From contig JAVSML010019219.1 of the NCBI GenBank assembly GCA_038503035.1, positions 1 through 64,000 on the forward strand: 64,000 bases of DNA, given 5' to 3'. Positions 20,843-32,639 of the stretch are shown here, piece by piece. This stretch comes from Crocodylus rhombifer (taxonomy: Eukaryota > Chordata > Crocodylia > Crocodylidae). The position numbers were made by a program, and so were the translations under genes. How positions within the stretch are numbered: position 1 is the first letter of the stretch; each line of letters opens with the position of its first letter. The notes below the pieces were generated by a model. That model searched no databases. It was given only the letters and a program-made list of their open reading frames with translations, and was not told the DNA's origin.

Positions 20843-23800
20843 GTAGGAGGGAGGGGGCTCTGGGGGGGCCGGGGGCGCGGGCAGGGGCAGCGGGAGATGC
20901 CGCCGGCGCCCCCGGGGCGAGGTGCTAGCGGCTGCCCCGTCTCCCCGCAGCATGGGCTCGCTGGTGCTGGAGCTCTACTGGAAGCACGCGCCCAAGACCT
21001 GCAAGAACTTCGCGGAGCTGTCGCGCCGGGGCTACTACAACGGCACCAAGTTCCACCGCATCATCAAGGACTTCATGATCCAGGGCGGCGACCCCACGGG
21101 CACGGGTGAGGCCCGGGGCGGGATGTGTGCGGGAGGCGTCCGCCGGAGGCGCTGCAGCCTGCTCCTCGTGGCGGGGGGAGGACTGATCCGCCCCCGGCTC
21201 GCCGCAGGATGCCCCTCTTGGCAGTGGGTAGGGAGCCCTGGCCTCCTCTTGCAGCCAGGCTCCCGAATTCGCGAATGCTCAAACAAAAAGAGTCAGTTCT
21301 CTCAACAGAGCCTTTATTTTTTTGCAAATAAAATGATGTACAATGTGTGTAATACTTAGCAAAAGTGTGTGTGTGTGTATGTATATAAATAAAACAAAAT
21401 AAAGGCTCTGTTTGGAGGACGGACTCTCTCTAAAGTCCCCCTCCAGCACTGCCGCGTGACCCTTGTGATTCACTTGGCAGCTCCAAAGCACACTTAAAAA
21501 AACTCCTTGCACAGTGCACCTGTACCCTAATGCACGCTCAGGGGCTGATCCTGAAAAAGTCTGTCAGACGTTGTGGTGATTGTGCGAGGTCTCTGCCAAC
21601 ACTGTCACAGTGCCCTGCTCCCATCTCCCTGGGAGGGGGGTCGCTGGCTCTCTGTAGCCCTCAGGGTGTGTTGTTCCTGTCCCACTCCCACTAACTCTGA
21701 GCAGGGGCTGGGAGTTCCCGGGGGCTGGTAGCAGAGGGCCTGGGGACAGGGCTGCAGTAGCAGCAGGGGGTGACCAGGCGGTAGAAACTCCCTCCTCAGC
21801 CCTTTGCACCTGGGGCAGCTTTCAGACAGCCCCGTCCCCATTGCCACTGGACAGCAACAGGGGCAGGGCTGGAGTGGAGACGGGGGACAGTGAGCAGATC
21901 TGCCCCTAGCCTGGAAACGGCCCCAATCCCTGCAGAGCCAGGGGGACAGCAAGCTGAATGGAGCCCTGCCCACAGGAAGTATGTGAACCACCTCACCTAG
22001 GTGGCAAGAGTGAGGGGAAGTCCTCCAGATGGAAGCAGGGGCTGATGAGGCGGGCAGGAGCATCTGTGACCTCCTGTCAGCCCCTGTTATGGCTACTTGC
22101 ACCAAGGCAGGGGCAAGGAGTCTCCCTGCAAACAGGTGGCAGGATCTGATCGGTGCGTAGCACCCACCCCCAGTTAGCCTTTGCTGTGGGGGGATTCCCA
22201 GGCAGGCCCTTTGTATTCGCTGCCAGCTAGGGCTGTATTTTCAAGTCCCTGTTTCTGAGCACTGTACACGACCAGCAGAGTTCTAGCAATTTATCGTTGG
22301 GAAAACATTGCTTTTTTTTCTCAACTGTTTGCTAGCAATTGTGTAATGGATGATGCCCTTGAAAATACTGTGGACTTGCTTATATCCTGTCCGCTTTTCC
22401 TTCTGCTGCATAGGTAGAGGGGGTGCCTCCATCTATGGGAAACAGTTTGAAGATGAACTCCATCCAGAACTGAAATTTACAGGTAAATCCATCAAGTGGC
22501 ATATACATCATGTGCTTTGGTGTGTGGGGGTTGGGTTTTCTTAATATGGGGTTTGGCACAGAATCATTTTAGGGCTCAAGTTCATATACCAATCTCCCAC
22601 TGACTCTGGGAGTCTGGATGGAGTGAAGACTGCAGACTCTAACTTTATTAGTCTTAAAGGTGGCTGTTGTAGAAAGCTGAGCAATTAACAGCTGTGACAG
22701 GCTTGCTATACAGATAACTAGTGAACAGCAATAGGATGGGCTTACTCTTCCCTTGTTTTAAAAGAATGGTGTCCTAAACCTGCAAAGGTAGTACTTCAGA
22801 TATCCTGTTTCTTTGCTAACAGTCCCTTCTAAGGCCTTCTATCACCTTTTTAAAACTGCAAATCTCGTTTACGGAAAATATCAAGGAGGCAAACTTTCAT
22901 TTAGCTCTTGAAATTGTAGATGTTACACAAATTATGGTAAAAGCTGGCTGTGCGTGCTAACAGTCCGTTGAACTGAATTAGGTGTGCACTGATTGAATAA
23001 TGTGTGTAGTGCAGCTAAAGTGTTCGTGCACTTCAGTGTGCAAGGTAATTCACAGAATTGCAGCAAAATAGGCTAAAGGGGATCTGGGGGGGGGGCTAGT
23101 CCAACCCCCTGCTTGAAGCAGGATCATCTGTGTCTAAATTATCTTGGACAAATGGCTGCCTAACCTCAGTTTAAACTTCTACTAATGGAGATCATACAAC
23201 CTGTCTATATATTTCTGTTCCAGTATTTAACCATTCTCATAGCTTGGATATTATGAAGAACTTTCTATCTAAATTTCCCTTGCTGCATTTTAAGACCATT
23301 ACTCTTCCAGTCCATTGTGGACAGGGATTCGGTTGCCATCTCTTTTTGTATTGAAAAACTTCTCAAATCTTCCCCTTTTAGACTTCCCACTTCTTCCAGC
23401 CTTTCCTTTTTATGTCATGTCTTCTAGACTCTGACCACTCTTTTGTTGCTTTTGCTGGCTTCTCCAATTTGTACGCTTCCTTTTTTATTTTATTTTTTGA
23501 AGCATGGTGCTCCAGTCTGGACGTGCTACTCCGGGTGGGCTCTCGACAGTGCTGAATAGAGTAGAAGAGTTGCTTTGCATAACATGCATACTGCATTCCT
23601 GTTCATATAGCCCAGTATGCCATTGGCTTTTTTTCCCAACAGTAGCACAGTAAGGCATTCAGCTTGTTGTCCATTATAACCCCCACGTCCTTTTCTGTAG
23701 TAGCCAAGTCAGTCATTCCCCAGTGCTTGCATTGAATTGTTCCGACCTACTTGTAAGCTCTTTGCACTTGTCCTTACTGAATGAAGTTCAATAATCTTGG

Positions 23801-26196
23801 ACCCTTTCTCCAAGTTATCAAGTACCCCTGAAACGCATTACATTTATTGTGCAATTAATGTTTTGGTTGCATATTAAATGATAACATGCCATACACTTAA
23901 CCTGTATCCTGCAATAAAAATGGCACACCAGCCACAACTGTACAGTTGGTCCAATGAAAAATAGCACAAAAACTCCATGCCGCAGAAATGTTCAAACTAA
24001 AGCATGATACAGACTTTTAACACGCAACATGTGGGCCCAGCTCAGGAGCTGCTCTTAGTTCCAGGTTATCTGCAAGTCCATTTAAGCTTCCCAATTCACA
24101 GGGAGCCCAGTGCCAGGGAGCCATCTCTGAAGCGTGGCTGTATGCACACCTCTTTTTAAGGTTCTAGCTAGAGGTGCACCGATATAATCAGTGCTGATCT
24201 AATATGGGACTGGTGTGAAGGAAATTGAGAGTATTGGCTTTGGGGATTTTTTTATGTTTATTTTTTATTTTTATTTTTATTTTTGGCTGATGTGGATGAT
24301 TTAATATCATTGATAAATGCCCTGTGCGTGTGCACAGCTGCAGTGCAGCACACAGGTGGCCAGGAGCAGAGCCCAGCAGTGTGGAGTGGAGCTGGGTCAG
24401 GCTGGTAAGTCTGTGATGGAAGGGGTACATTGAGGCTCCAGTGGCAAGGGAAGGAGTGGGGCTGGACAGGCACTGCACAGCCAGGGCAGAGCGTGGGAAG
24501 GAGCTGCAAGCGACACCCCTCCCCAGGGGCATGGGGGGTGGCTCCTACTGCTGTGCACACCTGGGGGGGGGGGTATCTGTGCATTGGGCAAGGGTAGGCT
24601 GCTGCTGGAGGCTGGGGCGGCGCCGCACTTTTCCTGGCCGGGGGTTGGGCTGAACTGCACTCAGGGTGGGGGGCGACACTAGGAGGGAAGAGGTTGTGGG
24701 GGCTATGGCGAATTTTGGGGTGGTTGCAGCCCCTGCAACCATCCTCCCAATGCCACCACCTGCCTTGAGCATAGCCTAGCCCAGCCCAGCCCAACCCCCC
24801 CACCAGGAAGAGCTCGTTGCCCCCACTGCAGCCTGCAGTGGCAGCCTGCCCTCAATCTGTGTACAGATCTGGGGCACAGGCCCCTCATACCCTCCTGGGG
24901 AGGGTGCAGCGGCGAGAGCTGCCCACTGTACCAATCCCTGCCTGACAAGCTGCTTGCAGCTCTGTTCTGCACCCTGCTTTGGCTACAGTGCCTGCCCCTG
25001 CCTCTGCCCCAGCCCCACTCCCTCCCCTCCCTGCAAGGGCCTGCTAGCTGCCTTCACCCCTTCCCCCACAACAGACTTGCCAGCCCCACGCTGCTCTCCA
25101 AGCTGCCCGACTACATATCAGCAATCAGATCAGTATCAGCTGATTTTATAGCTCATTTAAAAATCAGCTATTGGTGTTGGCCCAAAAAAATCTCTTTTGG
25201 TGTACCCCTAGTTCTAATGCACAGGGAGTGGGTCCTAGTCCTGGGCTCCCCATGTGCTGGCAAGTTTTAAAGCTGTAGTTTGTATCCCAGCATGAAGGAC
25301 TGGTTCCCTGTTGCTGGGCTGCCTAACACTGCTTTAGAGCTCTGAGAGAGCTGTAACATTTGAGATTTATCCCACATCCCAAAAACTGCCTGCCCTGCTA
25401 TGCCAGCTCTTGAATATCTGGCGTGGCAGAATACACAATTTTGGGGATTCTGTATAAAATTCCTCTGATCCCACTGCATGTCTAAACTAATGTCTGCCAG
25501 GGGCCAAAGTCCTTTTGATTCCTAATCCTATCTTTCAAAATGCTGCTGCTGCTCCTTGTGGGTTGCTGTCTTTGCAAATTTTTCCCCTCATAAAGAATTC
25601 AAGCATGAGCTCTCCTGTGCTGCCTTCCATTGTCTTATGCAGCAGTTACAACAGACTCTTAGTCCTTCTCAAAACCTCTTAGTACAGCAGACTTGCTTCA
25701 TCAGAATTACCAAGGATGAAATGCAATAGGATTTTCTTAATAAAGTTACTGCAGGAAACTGCTTGCTGTGCTTACTCCTACTTGACCCTGGTAACTGAAT
25801 AATATATCTGGATCCTGGGTTATTACCAGAAGCAATTGGCTCAGAAACTGAGTGTGTTTCTTGTTTACTTTAGCAGAGAGAATTGGACTAGATAATCTCT
25901 TGAGGTCCCTTTACCCTGTGCTGATTCTGGCTTGAGTCCTAAGGACCAGTTACTAACTCTTTCTTTCTTTTAAAGGTGCAGGAATTCTTGCCATGGCTAA
26001 CGCTGGCCCAGATACAAATGGCAGCCAGTTCTTTATCACCTTAGCACCAACTCAGTGGCTTGATGGGAAACACACAATCTTCGGCCGCGTTTGCCAAGGT
26101 ATCGGGATAGTGAACAGAGTTGGCATGGTAGAGACGAATGCTCAGGATCGACCTGTAGATGACGTGAAGATTCTGAAGGCGTACCCATCCGGTTAG
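20787..26196 (+). CDS. PPIL1: PPIL1, spliceosomal peptidyl-prolyl cis-trans isomerase (four coding exons)
   Basis: Coding exons are 20787-20842, 20951-21105, 22414-22482 and 25976-26196. They join in frame to 501 nt, or 166 codons plus TAG, exactly the length of human PPIL1. All junctions are GT-AG. The protein is a single cyclophilin domain. In cyclophilin numbering it keeps R55 (FHRIIKDF), F60, M61, Q63, F113, W121 ([11 protein letters not shown]) and H126, so it should be catalytically competent. The N terminus [12 protein letters not shown] matches the PPIL1-specific leader. From family knowledge, PPIL1 sits in the spliceosome with SKIP/SNW1 and isomerises PRPF17. The start ATG has G at -3 and G at +4 within the CpG island. 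Intron 1 is only 108 bp and very GC-rich. I see no damage. Confidence 0.97.
20951..21105 (+). other. PPIL1: PPIL1 coding exon 2
   Basis: Acceptor CTCCCCGCAG, donor GTGAGG. It encodes [20 protein letters not shown] through [18 protein letters not shown], including catalytic R55. Confidence 0.96.
21287..21428. repeat. Inverted repeat in PPIL1 intron 2
   Basis: A perfect 17-bp arm (AACAGAGCCTTTATTTT at 21304-21320) pairs with 21396-21412. With a few mismatches the pairing extends to about 33 bp on each side. The 75-bp loop holds a GT run and A/T-rich sequence. It may be a small foldback element; no target duplication is evident. Confidence 0.55.
21430..22410. other. PPIL1 intron 2, remainder
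   Basis: GC-rich at first, grading into ordinary sequence. No mobile element or conserved motif was recognised. Long minus-strand open frames here reflect GC content. Confidence 0.45.
22414..22482 (+). other. PPIL1: PPIL1 coding exon 3
   Basis: A 69-nt exon encoding [20 protein letters not shown] and KFT. The acceptor is CTGCATAG and the donor GTAAAT. The exon begins with GT directly after the AG; phase and homology fix the edge. Confidence 0.95.
22483..23070. other. PPIL1 intron 3, 5' part
   Basis: A/T-rich intron sequence without a recognised element. Confidence 0.45.
23072..23850 (-). mobile_element. CR1 LINE fragment in PPIL1 intron 3
   Basis: Antisense CR1, beginning with GTCCAACCCCCTGCTTGAAG (3' region) and passing the 'CCATTATAACCCCCACGTCC' landmark. 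It is strongly diverged and short of a 3' tail. Confidence 0.8.
24169..25210. mobile_element. hAT-like element in PPIL1 intron 3
   Basis: The left end reads TAGAGGTGCACCGATATAAT. The right end in reverse complement reads TAGGGGTACACCAAAAGAG, followed by GGGCCAACACCAATAGCTG. Flanking octamers GTTCTAGC (24161-24168) and GTTCTAAT (25211-25218) agree at 6 of 8 positions, as for a decayed hAT target duplication. The interior is GC-rich with no transposase motif, so it is non-autonomous. Long open frames inside are composition effects. Confidence 0.75.
25866..25930 (+). mobile_element. CR1 3' tail fragment
   Basis: GAATTGGACTAGATAATCTC then GAGGTCCCTTTA is the CR1-type 3' end ('GGACTAGATGACCTCNTGAGGTCCCTTCC'). 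Only the last 65 bases or so remain, just before the PPIL1 last exon. Confidence 0.7.
25976..26196 (+). other. PPIL1: PPIL1 last coding exon
   Basis: Acceptor TTTCTTTTAAAG. It encodes [20 protein letters not shown] through KAYPSG and the TAG stop at 26194-26196. It contains the substrate-pocket residues F113, W121 and H126. Confidence 0.97.
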
Positions 26197-27185
26197 ATCT
26201 GCCACAAGTAGGGTGCAGTTAGCTTGTCGGCAGTCCTGTATCGCTGCAAAACAGAAAGCTGTTCAAAGGGCTGCTAGCCAGGTAGCTTGGGCCCAGAATT
26301 TACCTCCTCTAAAATTTGAAGCATGATTCTTTTTTTTTTTTTTAAGGATTGAAGGGGGAGTGTGGGGAATATCTACAATTCAGCTTACCCACAGACTAAA
26401 ATGCATTGGATTATTTATGGGGCAAGTGGGTAAAATGTTCCTTGTTAAACTTTGTCCTAAAACTCACACCTGCTAAATCATGTTTGCACATGGTTACATC
26501 TCTGCCCTGTCTCCCTTCTAACATGAAGGCAATCTTTAATTACACAAGAACCAGGTGGAACAGAAGGCTAAGGTGCTAGTGCAAATCCACTCAACGTTTA
26601 GGATAACTTTTTGGGGTCTCCACCGAAATGTAGCATCAACAGTATTGAAGTATCCCGTGCTTTGAAGGGTGAGGTAGTTGGACTTCTTAGGATTGGGGAG
26701 ACCAGTCAGAGTCTGTTAATGAATAAAGTGCAGGCTTTGTTAAATTTGGGGCTTAACTTGACAGCTTTTCTTCCCCTCCCTCCCTTCACAAGCTTTTACA
26801 GTTGTAAAAATAGTGATTCTGCCTTGTGTTCTCACACAGCAAACAACAATTCATGGCAGTCTTAACATTGTGCTCATACTGGATAAGGGGAGCTCTAGCA
26901 GAGGGACTTACTTTTCCAGTACCCAAAACCTTGTGACAGCAGGTGGGGGGATATCTTAAACTTCATTCAGCTTTTGAAATAATCTTACGGAAAATCTATA
27001 GATCCCAAGTAAAAGAAGAATTTTTCTGAGAACGTTAGGATCGGAATCCTAATCTAATCCCCACTTCAAATTCTCTTTGTTGGCAAAAGACTTTACTGTA
27101 GACGGGTATGTTTGTGTAGCAGGCTAGCATTCTTTTTGTAATATGTGTCACCTTTTTAAAAATAAAGAACAGAAATGCATTCTCT
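26197..27185 (+). other. PPIL1: PPIL1 3' UTR with candidate poly(A) signals
   Basis: AATAAA occurs at 26722-26727 and again at 27161-27166, the latter after a CCTTTTTAAA segment. Either could end the transcript; the second gives a 3' UTR of roughly 1 kb. A T run of about 14 bases lies near 26330. Confidence 0.55.
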
Positions 27186-27189
27186 AGCT

Positions 27190-30070
27190 AAAATACCTGC
27201 TGGTTTGGGACAGGGCTCATTGTCCTCTCTGCCTCGGATTACTGCTTTCATAAAACTTCTTGTAAACGGGGTGGGGGGGTGCGGAATATGTACCCATCAA
27301 AATAATGTCTGCAGGGCTTGACTGTAACAGCCACTTAACAACATCCCCTGTGATGTGCTGATCTACTGGAGAAGCTTAATAGCTTTCAGGCTATCAGGTT
27401 TAAGAGGTCCTCTAATAGGGGGAAAGATAAACAAGCATCATGGATAGAGTGATCCATTACCATTTGTGTGTCTAAATGGCAGTTTTTTCAGCCATATAAG
27501 TGACCTCTTTGGCCCTTGCAGGGGTAACAGTATTACGACCTGACTGTAATGTAGACACTGTTACCAAACTTAATATTAGACTTTCAGTAGTGACATTGAG
27601 TTCATACATGCTTGAACAAGAATAGTCTGTTCTCTGAAGAGAGCGTTTATCGGGCACTGCAATTTCAGGTATGCAACAAAGAACAAGAAGCTTAAGTGGA
27701 GTTTTTCTGAGACAGCCCAGCAAGACGCTGACAGCATGCACAACTTGACCTAACTTAAAATGCAGCATAAACTAAAAAGACAACAGAAAACCTTGCATTG
27801 ATCTTGCATAATCCTAAAGAGAGGGTGTCTCCTTGTAGCCAGGTATTCATAAAACCTCTCTGGGCCAAATCAATTCTGAATTCTATTGAGTAGGCAGAGT
27901 TGAATCGTTCAAGTCTCTGCCATGCTACCATTGACCGGTATCCTTCCTTCCAGGCTCTTCAGCCTGGGGCTTCAAGTACTCCCAAATCCATGGCAGGGCA
28001 TTGAGGTGTGCCTGATCCTTTAAGGGAGCTGGCAGTCTGTGAGGCTGCTTGCATGTGGCAGAAGGGGTTGATGAGAGACTTGCCTGCCTCACAAAGGGCT
28101 CAGGCTGGAGCTATATAAGCGCAGAGCCTGAGCTGGTCAGGCAGTCTCTCCCTGGCAGCCACAAAATGAGGAGCTTCAGGCAGGAGCACACCTGAAGGGG
28201 CTGGTGTTGATATGAACAACCCTGCAGACCTGGGAGCAGAAGCAAGTCTCCTGGTCAGAGGAAATGAGGGGTTTTGTTTTATGTTGAACCCACAGAGGGT
28301 CTCTGAGTCTGGAGAAGGGCTGCAAGTCAAACCAGGGATCTGGCAGCCCAGGGAAGGGGCGGTGTGTGGAACCAGAGGTCCAGGAGCCCAGGGGGGCTGA
28401 GTATAATTAAATGACATCGTAGAAAGAAAACACCCTCAAAGCTTGGGGCATGGTATAGGGGAGGTATGGAGCCATGCAAGGAGCCTTTAAGGTGCCAGGT
28501 GCCCGGCAGAGGTACAAACAGACTGAGAGGGCCTGCTAGCCTGGGGCAACAACTGTCACTGAGGTGACCCAGGAGAGGCCCAGTGGTGAATGACGTGCGC
28601 TCAGGTTCACAGAAACCACAGGCAGCCTCCCTTTTATAACCTTCAATAAGAGCAAGGCATGGCAGGGGAGTGATCAGAAGGCGGCTGAAGCTAAGCCTGA
28701 GCCAGGTAGGGTCCTCATGGCTACTAGAGGATGTCACAGCTGCCTCATGGCCGCAGGCCAGCTACAGCGTCCTAGATACAAGCACCAAGCTTGGAAACCT
28801 TGAAGTTCATATGCCCCACAGCCAAAAGGCTGAAGGAGCAAGCTAGAGGGAAAGCTTGAGAGCAATTCCCCATCAGCATAAATTGTGTAGTCAAGATCCT
28901 CGACTTGCAGGGGTCAGATCTTCTCCCTCTAACTACGCTGAGTCAAGGCTGAGAAGAAGGGGATCTCTCCTACCAGGTAAGTAAAACCATCTGGGCAAAA
29001 ACCATCATCGTGGTATCTCCCCTGCCAGGTAAGTCATGGCATCTTCCCTGCTCTGAGGGATCCGCAGGTCTCGGGTGATGAGGTGGAGTTCCCACAGACC
29101 TCATCTTTGCCTGGGTTTTTATAGGGATCTGCACCCCCTTGGGTCCCTCAAGTATCCCATGTCTCATGTCTCTCACCAGTTCAGAGTTCAGCGTCTGTCT
29201 CTTGCCTCAGGTATTCCGGTCTCACCCCCTTAGGTTTTACTTTGAAATGCAGATGTAGCCCCCTGCCTTCTTCCCCTCCCCTGCTGCCTCGGGTCATGCA
29301 CTTAACATCTGTCACATAGCTTCAGAATCAGTTAAAGGGCCCAGTGTGTGACTCTAGGTCAGATGGATGCTGCCCCCTGGACAGGAGGGGACCCTGGGTG
29401 CTAGCTTGGAGTGCTGCTTCTAGTAGGGCAGATACTCCCTTTGCTTTCTATCCATTGTATCCAATGACTATTAAATGCAAGGTGCAGTGGCTCAGCTTCA
29501 AAGGAGTGCTGGGGAGCAGAGTACATGATACCTAGCCTGTGGTGTGGCTAGAGCATCGTGCTGGAAAGTTAGAGAGAAATGCAGATTCAACTTCCTCTGG
29601 GTGAGTGGGGCCCAAAACCTGGCTCTCCTGTTTTCTGGGTGAGTACTGTAATAACTAGACTATTGTGTTAAAATGTGGGTAGTCCCTCTTCTTCCTTCTC
29701 ATTCTTTTTTTTTCCGGGAATTACGCCAGAGGTATGTAGCTGCCAAGCCAGTCTACTGAGCATGCACACAATACACATGTACATGTCGGCGCAGCATGGG
29801 TGATACAATAACAAACTAAGTGCCAAAAACACCATTTATTATACAGCTGGGAAAATGCTATTTCAACTCACAAAGCATAATAGAATTCCACCTACAATCC
29901 TCTTGAATCTGGCAGTAATTCTTTGACCTGGGTGGCTGACCACATCCTCAGCAAAGATGCTATTGCTCTGAAGCTGTACATCTGTCAAGGGGAAGAAATG
30001 TTTAGGTTGATGTATAGAGGTGACTTCTGGGCATGCAGAAAGATCTCTTCGTATCCTGATATGTGGGCAA
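27190..30070. other. Spacer with possible LTR-type repeat
   Basis: No gene was recognised. At 27990-28200 there is a CCTTTAAGGGAGC segment followed by CTATATAAGCGCAGAGCC near 28112, an arrangement seen in LTR promoters. I cannot define the ends or name a family. The rest shows nothing I recognise. Confidence 0.35.
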
Positions 30071-30072
30071 TT

Positions 30073-30185
30073 CATAGTTTCATAGTAGGTAGGGTCGGAA
30101 GGGACCTGAGCAGATCATCAAGTCTAACCCCCTGCCATGGCAGGAAAGGGTACTGGGGTTTGACACCCCCCGTATCCTGAAGGCG
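30073..30185 (-). mobile_element. CR1 3' end fragment
   Basis: GTTTCATAGTAGGTAGGGTC then GGAAGGGACCTGAGCAGATC is an antisense CR1 3' end with its ATTCTATG-like tail at the low side. About 110 bases remain. Confidence 0.8.
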
Positions 30186-30189
30186 TATC

Positions 30190-32630
30190 TGGTTTCTAGA
30201 AGGGGAACTGCTTAACAGCACCCCAGAAGGAGCTTGGAGGCTCACCTCCACTGTTGCCTGCCATGATATGCCCTTAAAAATCTCTCCTTCCACTTGATCC
30301 AGCTCAACCAGAATAGCCACTTGTCAGAGCAGCTGCAGCACTTAAGTTGTCCATCAGGCTACTGGCTTGTTTGGCTTCCTGCAGTTCAGTGCCCTCCAGG
30401 CTCCAGAGGTAAGGAGCTGTGGAGGAAATGGATCAGCGTAAGGTATGTTGGCTGTGCAGCAGGAAGAGCTGGAGGGAACTGGTAGCTGAATTCAGAGCCA
30501 ATCTTTTGTGAGGGTGGAGGGATGGGAGTCACCCTGCTTTTTGTCTCAATCACCAGTTGGTTTAAGGCTGGATAGCTGGGGCCCATTTCTCTTCCAAATG
30601 TGAAGCTTCCCTTAGGAGCCATGAAAGCTGCATGTTAAGCATTTAGTAGTAGTATAGGGCTTCTGGCAAAGTAAAGTTGGATGCATGTTCAGCCTCTGCT
30701 TATTAAAATGTATGTTGTAAAACAAGCTTCCAGGTAATTGGGATCCTATTTCTAATCTTGGAGCCTTCAGATATGCGGTACTATTGTATTCACTCTAAGA
30801 ATTATGGTCATAGCCCATTAACCCTAGCCTGCCGCAGTGGAGTTCTACATAAACAGCTAACACTCACTTGAATTAAACTTGATCTGTCAGCCTGAGAGAG
30901 TGTGTCATTCTCATTCACATGTTAAAAAGGGGCAGAATTAGGGCATATTCTTCCTCCCTTTCTGCTCTGATAGTTTTGCATATAATTAAATGCAGTTTCC
31001 TTCACCTAAACTCCAGCATTCTTGTATAATCCATCTTGCAATCATAGTCTTTAAAAAAGGATCTTCCTGGTGCCAGTCATTGTTCTACTTTAAAGGATCA
31101 GTGCTGAGAGGTTTATTATCATACATTTGGCCTTTTATGAGTCTTATTTTAAAGGGTCCCTGACACTAGATTGGTCCAAAATTTAGATTTTTGCAAGAAC
31201 GTGTGGTTTTCTTTTTTTGCATCCTAAGAATGGAAACGCGTTCAGTCATCTTCTGTTTCTCTTGCTTAAAGATTCCTTGTAATTCATTTGTCTTTAGCTT
31301 AAACACTCTGGCACTGCTATGGGAGAAAGCTAGCTAGAGTGTGTAAACAAATGGCCTCAGGTGTGAAAAGCTGATTGGATTTCTAAGCATTTTTCTTGTC
31401 CATCTTTACTGTTTGAGCACCTTGCACCCTTCCATACATTTATCTTCAACATCCCTCTAAGGTAGGGAAGTTCCATTTCATAGTTCCCACTGCTCTCACT
31501 CAAGCCTAAGTGCCTAAATAGGTTTTGAAGATCTGGGCTTAAGTGATAAGCAGTTCACAGCACAGCAGAGAATGGGGATCAGCTCTGATGCAAGCTGGTG
31601 TCCTGACCAGCGGGCCATTTCTGCTTTCCGTCTCAGCTGTCTCTGGAAAAATAGGGAAAGACTCTTACGTGTTTTTTGTGGGTTTTTTCTGAATTTTTTT
31701 TTTCCTTTCAAATCTTCGAAGCCTGGATCTCTCACTGGCCCAGAAATCAGGTAGTGACTCTCTCAGCTACCAGGACTTCTGGAGTAAATATAAATCAGCT
31801 TAATCCAACAGTACAATCTGGCTTGAGAACTCCACCTCAAAGTAAGCTGGCTTTTGGGGATGGAGCTAGATTTTAGATCCTTTTTTCAACCAACAAACAC
31901 TGGGCACACCCACAGCTCAGAGTTATTCCCTGCTAGGGTCTCCAGTACCCTGTGTCTGTCAGGGAAGGATTCAGTGCATAATAAATTGGCATGCATGCAC
32001 TGTTATAGTTGCATCAAAAATCTGGATCCCTGTTATTGGAAAAGAAACTCCTAATGTGTGGAGGAAAATAAATTGCTTGCAGAGGGTTCATACTGTGCTG
32101 TGAAGGATCTGAAACAGGGTATCCCAACACAGGCCTGCCTGTCCTAGATGCAACCAGAGTGGCAATGCTTTCACTACTGGATGGTGAAGGCAAAAGGCCC
32201 AAGACCCAAGCACAGGCCTTCACATGGCGGGGAGTGGAGAAAGTGAATATCCTCTTGACACTGTAATTCATGAAACAGCAGATAGGAGGAGTGAGCATGA
32301 GTCCTGAACTTCAACTCCAGCCCTTCTGGTTTCTGACACTGGGTAGGTGACTTTACCACTCTCTGAACCCAAGATTTCCTACTTGTATACTGGTGTTGAT
32401 GATATTACCTAGAGTGCAGGAATAATTAATAAGCCTGAACCTTACTTTGACCTAGGTGAATGACACTGCTGATTATTAGTATAGGATCTCCATGTCACTG
32501 CTTGAACTAGCCTTTCAAGCTAAATCACATATTGGATAGCTCAGACTTTTAAGTGAGCGTTATAGTTTCTCTGCCAGCATGAACGTAGCCCTTGGTGTTT
32601 GTTCATCTGTGTAATGTTACTGTTAAATGA
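30190..32630. other. Spacer, no gene recognised
   Basis: Mostly A/T-rich unique-looking sequence. I see no exon, no RNA gene and no clear repeat. Confidence 0.35.
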
Positions 32631-32639
32631 ACAAGACAG

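Larger units (their letters stand above)
20300..21250. promoter_or_regulatory. CpG island, likely bidirectional PSRC1/PPIL1 promoter
   Basis: The stretch is GC-rich with dense CpG, unlike its surroundings, and contains the PPIL1 start codon and exon 2. On the minus strand an inverted CCAAT box (ATTGG on plus, 20744-20748) is followed by GACGG, four bases, then TTCGAA (20719-20724). That is the spacing of the CDE/CHR pair in G2/M gene promoters. A strong minus-strand donor (CCG|GTGAGC at 20673/20672) could end an untranslated first exon of PSRC1. The island and motifs are visible; the shared-promoter role is inferred. Confidence 0.6.

Noticed and set aside
24258..24803. 181-codon minus-strand frame in PPIL1 intron 3
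   Set aside because: It lies wholly inside the hAT-like element and is Pro/Cys/His-rich; composition explains the lack of stops.
28327..28737. 136-codon minus-strand frame
   Set aside because: No motif, and surrounded by repeat-like sequence; treated as chance.
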